Shown one piece after another: positions 33,345 through 44,800 of a DNA stretch of 47,500 nucleotides (the first letter of the stretch is position 1; every line of letters starts with the position of its first letter). Location: contig NC_049992.1 in assembly GCF_000003815.2 (NCBI RefSeq), forward strand, positions 14,185,347 to 14,232,846, written 5' to 3'. The stretch comes from Branchiostoma floridae. Lineage: Eukaryota; Chordata; Leptocardii; Amphioxiformes; Branchiostomatidae. The position numbers and the translations under genes are program-made. The notes below the pieces were generated by a model. The model did not search any database. It saw only the letters and a program-made list of their open reading frames with translations, and had not been told where the DNA came from.

Positions 33345-36300
33345 ATGGTAGAGATCAGCCGCTGTTGTGGCCTGTGGACCATCCCTGTTGGCTGCATGGC
33401 GACAGCTGCAGGATACTCAGTAAGTGTTATTGTCTTTCCCGATCTTGTTGGTCAATCGATATTGTATTGTACAGACAACGTAGATACTTCAAGATAGTTG
33501 TCGTTTGCTTGCTCTAAGTTTGTAATCGATTCAGATATGGGCCTTGTTCTTGTACCAAGTTTCCGAGTTGTCACCGTCATCAAAAAAGGAATAAAGGATT
33601 TGGAAGTCATTGAACATTATAATAAGTTATTATCGAGATACTGTACATGTACAATATGCTACAACAATGGAAAAGGAGTGGTAAAGAATAGCTCGTGGCC
33701 AAACATACAACACAAAATAGATATACTCTGATACAACGTTTCCCTGACAACGTCATTGCACACAACATTGAGAGCCCTTTAAAAGTTTATTTACAATACT
33801 TATTTACTTTTGCCACAGATATTTGCCCTGATTGGGATCATCATAAGTATCGCAAAGCTTGCTAACCTGTCTTATCTCACCGGATACACTTACGATCACA
33901 GTAAGTTTACGTGACAATTTTATTATCGTTTTCCAGTTATTGGTTTAACATGCTTGTTAAAACACTGGCCCACCTTCCCTAATATTGAAATATCTGTCCG
34001 TTTTTTCCAAATTCTGTTACAAAGAGCCTTTAAGTTTTTTATTCATGATGAATCATTTAATTGCCACTACGTTAGAATTAATTGGAGCAAATGTCTACTA
34101 CCAACTATGCTGTTAAATCGTATTAGGCCCTCCACCGCTTGTTTTATAGCTTCCGAGGTCAAACACTAACAAAGAAGGCAATCTACCCAATGGATGGCAG
34201 TGATATCTGCCTAACATACGTTTGTTTGTTTCAGGTCTGACGTATGTGGGGTTAGCTCTCAATGTCGTGCTACTACTGCTGTGCAATATGCTGTTCCTCG
34301 GCGTGCTCAGAGTAAGCCATCATAATGTTACCCAATTTTGCTGCTGTTGGAGAGTACAATCGAAACTGCTAACACGAAACGACTCTGTTTACAGTCTTTT
34401 AGGGATATTGCTTGTCGGAGACCAAGCGCCCCCACCTGCTACCAAATTGGAATGATTTGACAGAACATAAAAAAACGAATTTCATAGATGCACACTTGTA
34501 TGTAAATCCAGTCATTATGAGTTGCGTATTGACATCTTGTTTCGCTTTAAAGTAAAATTTGCGGTGAAGAAAATATTTTTACTTTTACCCGTGGCATATG
34601 ACTAAACATATTCTAGACATGCTACCGCAATGTGTATACGTAGATCTATGATTTATGTTTTCTTATTTGTCTGTGATCTAAATGATCTTATCATTTATAG
34701 ATGAAAAAAAAGAAGAGACTATTAAAATAAGTATGAGGCTAGGTTAAATAGATGAATGTGTTCATTTGATAAAAAAATACAATGATTTTGTTTGATTTTA
34801 GAAACATGCAAGTTTGTGCTTCGCCTGGGTGGCGGGCATGGCGCTCTGGGCATGCGTGAACATGTCCGTAGCTGTCCTCTCTACAGACCAGGACATAGAT
34901 CTGATCAATTCGGTAGGTACCCCCTACTGCTATGTTCATGCCATGTAAAGCTGTGCGATAGTCCGACTGAAAGAAATATGGAATGATCTTTGCTTTGTGC
35001 ACGACCGTTGGCATATATACGAGTATATATGCCAACGTATATATTTCAGAGCACGATCAAAATTGCATGGTTGGGCAGTAACATTCTATGACCACAAAAC
35101 CTGGTATAACAAATGTCTAAGATGTTTGTATTAAGATTTTAATTTTGATTTTCTATCGAGTGTTGCAAGTAGACAGTACTGAGTGTCTGAGAGAACAAAA
35201 TGTATGAACATGCTACCTTTCTGTAGCCTTAATAAGGTCACCATACATTATATTGCTGTAGGAAGGTTCTATTTCCGAGGATGCTGGGCCTATTGCCAAT
35301 GTCCACGCCGGTTTGATTGCAAGTTGGATATTGGTGGTATTAGAACTACTCCTTTTGGTACGTTCCGCTCATTATGACTTTTTGTTTGTGAACATTGACT
35401 GCCATATTATTTTCATAAATATTACATTCATCAATGTGGCATTAACATCACCAAGCTCATGGTGGCCATCTAACACGAAGATGGATCCCTGTACATGTAT
35501 TCTTTTCATTACCACACACGAGAAAGACACCCTGCGTAATAAAAATATTAATGATGCTGAAGATAGTATGCTAGTACTTCTGTTGTGTAAGCGGCACCTA
35601 GCGATCTAAACTTAAACCACACGTTACATGTTTCAGGACACAGCACTACGCATGTCTGTGGCAAATAAACTAAAACGCTGATGTAGTAAATGCTATCCAT
35701 GAGAGATAGACATTGAAAAGGAAGTATGTATTCATGGTTATGAAATAATGTAATATGTATTCTATCACTTGCCCCTCAGATATATTGCGGTCTTGTTGTT
35801 CACACGCATGCGCAGAAACTTTCCAGAGAGCGTGTGTTTCGTGAGTTATCGGCGACACATGCCTCTGCTGATCCAAATCCAGGTGGGCTTAATGTTTATG
35901 AAAACAGAGAAGATAACATAGCAGAATGGATGGTTTTTATTAATAACTGCAGAATCATGCTTTCATTTTGTGCAAAATCATATTTTTTCATTCTCTCTAT
36001 AATGAAAATAGTTATATTGCTATCTAGCAGATATTCCAAAAAATGGAATAGCTTAAGATGGTATCTCACTACACATGGGGCAGCGGTGTGGCACTGCGGA
36101 GTTCGAAAGATTACTCAACGAATTTCAGAGATAAAGGACAAAATTTCTTACGTTTGTGTACTTTGTTGTCTTCTAAGTCATACTTAAATTACGTAATAAC
36201 AAAATATCTAGATTATAAAAAAAACGGCGAAAATAACACAACAGTGGCACAGTGAACGAACTCCGCAGTGCCGCATCGGTGCCCCAAGTGCAGTGAGATA

Positions 36301-36788
36301 CCACCTTTAGCATTGTACATGTTTGTCTATTCAGATAGTCATTAACGGCGAGCTATCACAATCCAACTACTTCGGAATTTGTTTTCAGCATGTTTCTCCC
36401 TCAGGATTGCAGGCAATTAGAAGCAGTGCCAGCTGTTCTCGCTCACTGAGTAAAAGCCACGTCTGTACCTTGGGGCTGGATGATTGAACGTACTGATCAA
36501 ATAACAAGCGGGCAGACCTAGCTTTGCCATGTGGGGTGAATGCTAACCGCAGTAATCACTATAAGGGTCAAAGACTTACCCTACATGTTATATAATGCGC
36601 AAGGTAAGTGCATTATCAGGCAAGGTAAGTGCATTAGGAGGCAAGGCAAGTGCATTAGCAGACGATGTATTTGAATAAGTAGCAGGCATCCACGTTAATG
36701 CATTTTTCTCAAATATTTTACAGGAAATGTATCTTACGGTATGGACCTGCAGCCAGTCATGGGGACGCCACTGTACGCCTATTCATAA
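33345..36788 (+). CDS. Gene F: divergent LAPTM-like protein with an extra last exon
   Basis: Seven exons: 33345-33419, 33819-33900, 34235-34311, 34802-34912, 35262-35357, 35780-35882, 36724-36788 (TAA), phases 0, 1, 0, 0, 0, 1, giving 202 residues. The N-terminus MVEISRCCGLWTIPVGCM keeps CCG but has Leu-Trp where other members have the second Cys pair. Exon 4 retains LCFAWVAGMALW, exon 5 an acidic loop (EGSISEDAG) and VLELLLL, and exon 6 VVHTHAQKLSRE. Exon 6 then runs through CCAG|GTGGGC into exon 7, ending MGTPLYAYS. There is no PPxY. Exon 7 has a good acceptor (ATATTTTACAG) and the phases agree. Without that splice, exon 6 would stay open for dozens of codons into intron. The first ATG follows a possible acceptor at 33242 by 102 bases. 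Confidence 0.78.
35006..35037. repeat. Perfect 14-bp hairpin in gene F intron 4
   Basis: CGTTGGCATATATA (35006-35019) pairs with TATATATGCCAACG (35024-35037) around a 4-base CGAG loop. Confidence 0.75.
36056..36307. mobile_element. TA-flanked long-hairpin MITE, copy 3 (gene F intron 6)
   Basis: The left arm AGATGGTATCTCACTACACA and the right arm AGTGCAGTGAGATACCACCTT are inverted, with TA at 36054-36055 and 36308-36309. The core is in the same orientation as copy 1 (TTACTCAACGAATTTC). Confidence 0.7.
36600..36662 (+). repeat. 21-bp tandem repeat carrying splice-donor-like sequence
   Basis: Three units of CAAGGTAAGTGCATTA plus five bases, period 21. The first two contain AAGGTAAGT, an ideal 5' splice site; the third has GCAAGT. 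They lie 60-125 bases before the acceptor of gene F exon 7. Confidence 0.75.
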
Positions 36789-37537
36789 ATCTTCATGTCG
36801 CAAAAAGCAATCCACGACCACATCGTCTTATCCGGATTGCTACTTGCACTATATAATTTGTACCACACCGTAGCAACAAATGCTATAGAAGGCAGTTAGG
36901 CACAATACTCAAGCTTTATAGCCCCCTCAAGGCCATTGTGGATTTTGTGAATTTGAATAGTTACTGGTTACAAATATTCTCGAGATATATATGTGTTAGT
37001 AATATCGCGGAGAAAAGTACATGGCATGTGTATCATAACTATATAATTATCAGACAATGTTTTGCTAAAACTGTAGATACCAGTTTTAAACTGTTTTCTC
37101 AAGTTCATCTTCAATACTATCCTTTGGTATTTGGATAGAAAAAAATAATGCTGCATATATATGCTGCTAGGAATCCTTTTAAGTTTATCTTACGAAGATG
37201 TTGTAGGCAGCTGAGCACCCCGACCTTTATTGAAAAGATGATGCATAATTCTACATTCGTTTTTAATTATAAGAAACATGTCAGCGTGGCTTTCATCTGC
37301 AGCAAAGATAGGCCATAAGTCATACCGCGGCACCACGAATCCAATACCACTATATGCATGCTACATATGCATGTACACTTATCTTTTTTGTATATGGTCA
37401 ACAGTGCGTGTATTTCTTGTTACGTCTATGAATTTGTAAAGAAGATAGAGTTAGGGACAAACCAGATAAGATGGCGTTTCTGTGTAGAATGGTGAGAGGG
37501 AACAAACGCAAGGAATTAGTTTGGTATCGACTCTCTG
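36789..37537. other. Gene F 3'UTR and start of spacer to gene G
   Basis: No coding frame, RNA gene or clear repeat seen. Confidence 0.35.
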
Positions 37538-37676
37538 TAATCTCCAAGTAGATCCTACGGTGGCATGACATAGGCTTATAAGATAGTATCAAAACCTGGC
37601 AACGAAATGTAGCCGGTCTGGGAGTCTTTCATTGGCCAGCTTTTGATACTATCTTATGCTGCCGTACGGATCTGCT
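37538..37676. mobile_element. Mutator-like MITE, copy 5 (right end damaged)
   Basis: The left end TAATCTCCAAGTAGATCC is intact. The right end stops at GGATCTGCTT and lacks the terminal GGAGATTA. Inner arms AGTATCAAA / TTTGATACT are present. CTCTG recurs on both sides of the insertion, but a full 9-bp duplication cannot be shown. Confidence 0.6.
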
Positions 37677-38861
37677 TAAACTCTGTAATCTTCCAACGTA
37701 CCTGCATATTTCATAGCACACGTTTTGGTAGCATGAAATGTTCTCTTAGTCTGTGTTATTTTTCATCCATGTCGATCTTTAAATATAAAGTGTTATTCAG
37801 TTTATCCTTTCATGCCCTGCAAAAACTATTCTAATGTTGGCAAGTAGTCCACACATACATTGCCGTGACAGGGCGATACCAGAGTGACAAACGGTAGATG
37901 ACAACCGATTGCACTGAAGAAGTGACTGCGTTCCTCAACATCAACTCATCTTGACGTCTTATATTCGCCAACTCACTGGTCCTCATTTTTCATTAATACG
38001 TTATCATGTTGCCCGTAAGCAATTGAAATGCATGTCGTTACAGGAGCTGTATTTCAGAAGACGGGTGGTGCATATTCGTTGAAGGTGATAACACACGACC
38101 TGACTGCTGTTACTGAGGTAAACGTAACTGCCAACTTTAGTTGATGGAACACCCCACTATTAGAATCACTGGCCTGTCCCTTGCCATTTAGAAAATATAT
38201 TCCATCATATCACGACGCATTCCAGGGGAATATTCCACAGCTAAATTGGGTCTTCATTCAAAATACTTTCTACTGGCTACGCCTTGCATGTATTCATAGG
38301 TTATTAAAGCAAAATTCCTGGCCCAGCAGTATGTACTGTAGCGACATTGCTCGTAATCTGGATTCACTGTTTTTCGTAATAGAGGGGTGCGCCTCGGGGT
38401 ATTAATTGAAGAGTGAAGAGCCTGTATATGGTGTAGGAAAGTATATAATCATTGATGTAAGGGAACGGCGATGGACGGACGTAACAGTGTCGTACGTACA
38501 GGGAATACGTCTGGTACAGGTGATAATATAGCGACGATTTACGTCTGAAACGTGGTCACTATCTGACTAGTGCAAGTTTAAATGACTATTTTAAATGATA
38601 TTATAACTCTTTACTTTAAAATTCTCGTGTAAACGCCATACGTCAGCCATTATGTACATATATACAGGAATATTTCCATAATTATATGTAATTGAACGTC
38701 CAATATTGCCTCTGAGCCAACACCCCTACAAGGTTCAGTTGATGGTCCATCCCAATATCGATCTCTCTCACGGAATCTCTCAACCATTGGCCTGGTTTTC
38801 CTGCCAATTTTTCGCAGACGACATTCTCGCTTCCAGTCCTTGAGGCGAAAAAGTCGTCGCC

Positions 38862-41800
38862 ATGGCGATACTGAGTACTTGTTGCGGGTGCTGTAACGTT
38901 CGAACAGGCTCCATGGTCACGGCTGTGGTGATGCTGGTGAGTCTTTTAATGTACTTTTCCGTCACATCGTGATGTGAATGTGCGTATTGCTCCCCGGGCC
39001 TGCCATACTAGTAATTCCGTACTCCCATGTAGCTGATCGCTCATAAAAACGGGAACGGGGAATGGTAGTACGTACGGCGCTCTTGATTTCTGGGAGAACA
39101 ATTAGGTTCTGACAGCTACCGTCCTAACAGTTACATGGAAGTAATTCTTGGAAAAGCTGATTTTTTTAGTGTTTATACGGCTGTTTTATTTCTTGTTTAA
39201 AAGTTACGCTGTCATTTCCATCAGACTGATGTTTTTCTAATGTATCCGTTTTCCTTCTTCTATCATTTATCTGTAAAAACAAACTTAATGCGTCCAGAAA
39301 AATAGAATTTTGTTGTTTTTGTCAGTGCAGGTTAAATTTATCCTTATCCATGATGCATTCGCAACTAAAAAAGTTATGTTTCATGCTTTTATGATATTTT
39401 CAATTCTTGTGTCAGCATTTTATAACAGTGAACATAACACCTGCAATGCAGTCTGCACACGCACATATTGTATTTAGTATGTAGGGGGAAGACTTTGCCG
39501 AGATTATGTGCTTATCAAGTGACAACATTCCCGCTATTCTACGTCTCAGTAGATTAGAGCTAAAGAAACCAATGACAGCCTGCCCCAGTACGATAAATGT
39601 ACATGCTGACATGCGGCGAAATCACAATGAATCTTCGCCATGCCCTAATTATGAATCATGGCTATACATATCTTGCTCTCCAAGCTAATTATACCGAGAT
39701 TAGATATTGTATCTGATAGTGCTGCATGGAATATATGATGGTTATCATGACTGGTAGGGATCAGGAACCAATGTCGAAGAAAACACAGCCCCTAAGCCAG
39801 TCCTACAAAGCCAGGCCTACAGCCCTCCACATATTCAGTGCACGGTTGTAGCATGTGATCGATTCGCTGTGTCACGATGGGTGACCTCTGTTTTCCTACA
39901 TTCCCCAGTCCTACCTGCGAGACGTTAGATTATTAACGCTCGGCCTTGGATGCCGTGGTGCAATTACATACTACAAAATCAATCAATGCGCTACCCCTTC
40001 CACAGCCTTTCTGTATACTGTATGCCATCAAAAGATAGGATTTCCCGTCTAGTATAGCTGAAATCTCAATCCGTAGATAAATATAATTCACCAAACATAT
40101 CAAAGTCGCAATATTGAATTACTTCGTTTCAAGTAATATACCCTCATTTTATAACATGTTTATCAGTTACATGCACATTCAACATTGGTTGTATATTACA
40201 AAAAGTAGTTTGATATGGTTTGCTTCTTCCTTTAGTAAGAAGCATTTATTCAGCGATATTCTTCATATTTGATAGTATTGGACATCGCATACACATTACA
40301 TACGCTTGGCAAACATGCTCTTTGACAAGTGTGGTGATTGACACGTAATAAGACCAAGCATGTGTCAGTGCAGCCGATGGTCCATCTCACTGTCAGCATG
40401 AGCTCTCCACACTAAAACTGTAAGCGGGGTAATCTTCGTGGACAAGGATATTTGTATGAGTACCACGAAGGTGAAAAGATTAGTAGTCTTCCTTGTCACG
40501 CCTGACTACGGAAGCAATGGGTTGGAAACGGGGTGTTTCCACTACAATTTTTCTTAATTACACGTCTTTCCTCCATTTAGATATAAGAGAATAAACATAG
40601 CTGTGGTTAGTAGAGGCTGCCAAAATAGGAATATAACATTTGCACCGACTGCGCTAATTTTATAACTATCCCCATTTTCAATTATTTGCATGTTTTAGAT
40701 ATTGACTAGTACGTTTATTTCATATTGTAATATCACACACCAATTCTGCCTTCGGGCTGCGGCTGCAGTGATACGGGTTTCTTATTAACTATTACTACTA
40801 CTAAAACAACATTTTCTTACCTTTCTACAACTGAATTGTCACACATGATATTATATTTGTACATTAATCGTTCTAAATTCAGACATTGATTATAGCGAAA
40901 AGTTCTAATTGGAAGGACAGGTAAAAGTTTAATGTAACCCTTTCTCGCAGTAAAATTCACTGCAGAGTGTTATATGTGCTTTGAGTAGGCAATTGCCAAG
41001 GGAAAGCTGGTTGATATGCACATCATGGTTACTGAGCACGCATTCTACGGGCTCATTAAGATTCGTAATGAGGACTACAAGTCACAGGCGCCTGGTAATC
41101 TTGACGGAGCGTGCTTCTCCAGTGTCTCTATCGGTAATGGCATTGGCGTTACCAGGAATCAAAGAGTGCACAGAAATATTTCAGTATATCTGATACAGTA
41201 ATGGACAATAATTCACAAAAGCCAAGAACGATAATGATATGCATGGTATCAAAATGAATAGGAATATAAGCTACGATGAAATAGCACAAAACATAAGACA
41301 AAATACGATACCATAACACAACACAACATAATATGACAAATCATGACATAATATGTATGATATGTAATATGATGTAGATCAATTGCTATAAAATATGATA
41401 ACATATATTGAGATGTAATATGATATGAATTAATTAAACATGACATAATATAATGGGATGTAATATGATATAAATTAATTATTATAACATAACGTTACAT
41501 ACTTATTAGAAAAATATTATCATGTTGACTGAATGTCAATGCAATATGCGCAAAGACCTTCATAATTTGAACTTCGACATACGAACGGAAGAAAATAAAA
41601 TTTTCAATCAGCCATGTGTGCTGGTGTGTGACGCATCCACCTCACTGAGGTTTATATTACGTGGCAGACATGTTGACATGCTGCCCGGCTTTCCTGTCGG
41701 CTCACCCTGCACCCGCCGTCACATGATCATACCCAATTACTGTCGGTACTCACAGTCATCTATCTCCGAGCTATATAGTAGCATCTTCGGAACGATGGTG

Positions 41801-44800
41801 GTTTCTTTGTGTTTTTTTTGCAAGGAAAATGTGTAGAACAGTACTGGATAACCTGCGTGACTTAATATCACAAGTTATGATATTAAAATTTGCTGGTACA
41901 GATGCCGTGATTGCGACATAGACCAGATACCCCCTTATGAGATTTGCAGTGCTAGTGTTGTGTAAGCTTCTGGTTAAGCGGGTATTTCACTAGTCTGCAG
42001 TACATAGGCGGCGTCCCTCCGTCCTAAATTGGATTTTTGCTATGCGTGACCTTAAAATGGGAATATGATGCAAAACATACACATTTTGTCACAAAAAGAC
42101 AACAAAAACAGGAAGCGTAAAAATATTATTTTTTTTATCAATGAAGCTCGTTTGGTGCTAAGTGAAATCTCTTGGCCACATCACGTACTGACATTTTAGT
42201 AAGACACCCAGCTAAATCTTTTTCCATTGAATGTAGTGTTAACGTTGTTTAAAGTAATGGTTAGTTTTGTTGAATATGATACAGAAGTACAAGCACACGA
42301 TCTATAGTATGAATAACATCATAATTATTCTACACATTCCGCACTCAGATCGTGTGTGGGATGGACCTAGGCGTCAGATTCAGCTACTCGATGGGTGAGG
42401 CCGCAAGTAAGTTTTGTACTTCTGTTGTTGCTGTAGATGTTACTCCTGAATGTCTGTGTATCAATAATACAATCTATGCAGCTGGTGGTTACAGATTGTT
42501 TCGCCACAATTAATGTCATTTCGCCACCAGGCAAGTCGTTTCGCAACAAAGCCCGTGTCATTTTCCCACATTTGAATGTATAAAAATCCCCAGGCTCACA
42601 GCTTTATGCAGGAGTTAAATGACGCCATTTCTCCTGCTTTTTGTACGCGTATTTAATCATTTGCATGTATGAAACGCCGATATTTCAGCCTTGAGTTCTG
42701 CATATGCAACATTATTCTGTTTTGACGCCGAAAAGTGGGAATAGCCTTGTACTCCAGTACTCAGCTTGGCCTACGCTCTGTTGTGACTTATAGATAATGT
42801 CATAATTTCATTAGTGGACATCTATGAATATTCATATGGTAGTAGGAATACGAGTTCTAATGCAATTAGGCTATCTAGAGAAATAAGAATATACGAAAAA
42901 TCGAAGTTCTGCTGCAGTACCAAGGTTGCACACAAGGGGGCCCAAAATCGACCTCGACATTCGTCTTCGAAGCTTCCCAACACCCTACCTACATACCAAA
43001 TATCATCACAATCCATCCAGAGGTTCTAGATCTATGGTGACAACAAATGTTCGGACACACGAACAGACACACAGACACACACACACAGACACACACACAG
43101 ACACACCAAAAACTATACCTCCATTTTTCATGGAGGTAATCCCGTTCATATGGGCGAAGTGACTTGTGTCATGTGGCAAAATGACGTGCACCTTGTAGCG
43201 AAATGACTGTTGCGAACTAACATTGTGGCGAAACGTTCATCCTGTTACCCAGCTGAAATTGAAAACGTTTAGGACCTATATCCTTGACAAAGCCATAGTC
43301 TCCTGTTATAATTTAATGATATGTTACTAATATCTCTAATTATGTTTTACAGCCAAGTACATCGGGGTGTTCATGGATGGGATTTTTGCACTCTTGTGCA
43401 TTTTTCTCATCGTTGGCGTGGCAGTGGTAAGAGTTATACACTTAACCACTTACGTATAATTACGTACATGTATAATGTCGGGCACTGCAGAGCAGAAGGC
43501 CCATATGTTTCTTCAAAGCAGAGCTACATTCTACATTGCGTTATGCTGGTGATATGGCATGGCTACATTTGCATATTATAACTCTTGGTCGAAAAGATGA
43601 AATTGATCTGCAACCTAGCCCAAATGGTCACGATGAACAGGCAAAAATAGTTTGCTTTCTTTACTGACCGTATCATACCATATTAGATTAATTTATCAGT
43701 AATGCATCTTGCTTCAGCCTTTTACCTCTTCAAAAGCTTTAATTATAAGATGAAATGAATAATACACCAAAGTGCCATGTGATGCTGTGTTGAATTACAG
43801 TAATGAAAACAATGATTACTTGCTCATTTACACCAGTATACATGTATGATGGTAACTTGTACAACCGATCTGGAAATAATATACTCTACAAAAGACTCCG
43901 TAGTGGTATAAAAATGTGTTTTTGCTGCCGTTTAGAACAATACATTAATGTGCTTGGTAACTTGTATAGCAAATCTGGAACTAGTATATTGTAAAAACAA
44001 ATGCTACTAAGAACATAATGGTACAAAAACTGTGTTTTGTTGCTGTTTAGAACAACAGATACCTGTGCATAGCCTGGGTGATCGGAGCTATCATCTACCT
44101 GGTGGGGGACATGCTCCTCTGCATTGTTATCACAGTGACGGTGTTTGTGGCCCAAAACAACATGGTCATGGTCAGTACTTTGTTTCATGAATGTCACACG
44201 TACTCTACATCTATATATGACACTGTCAGATATATAGCCATATATGACCATGTATATACAGATATTTGTAATGGAAAATAGTTATAAAGGCTATCTAACA
44301 GATGCGTGTGACAGTCGTTTGCTGCAGTTTGATGGCGCCAAACTTTGAGTCGTCTTGACTTGTAATGTTCCATCTAACGTTAGTAGCTAGCCTGTTTCAT
44401 CATGCACAAGTTTGTTAAGTCAGGTAGCATTTACAAGAGAATGAAAACGCAAATTCACTCAAACGCAGTTTCAAGAGTAGAACGACCAAAGAAATCGGAA
44501 GAATTTGGGATGGAATAGACAATTTAGAGATGTTTAGGAATAAAAAGTTAGGAATAAAAAGTTAGGAATAGAAATGTTATTTCCCATCCTTCATAAGCTA
44601 GCCAGTTCGCATTGCAATTGAGAAGGTAGGAACCAAAAGATTTTAGCTTAATTAAGTGTCCCAAGTGCATTTTCTGTACATTTAGATCCATACTCAGTTA
44701 CAATTACAGTGAAAGAATAGACGCGTAAATTGTATGGTAAGTAACGTTATGTGTTTAGAATCCTCGGGATATTGCTAAATTTAAACTTTTGTTATGAATG

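Noticed and set aside
33345-36788. Gene F as a pseudogene
   Set aside because: All seven exons are open, phases agree and the core motifs (LCxxWxxG, intramembrane Glu, HAQKL) are kept, so divergence is more likely than decay.
41249-41480. Repeated ATGATATGTAATATG-type sequence as a satellite
   Set aside because: It is AT-rich low complexity without a fixed period that I could establish.
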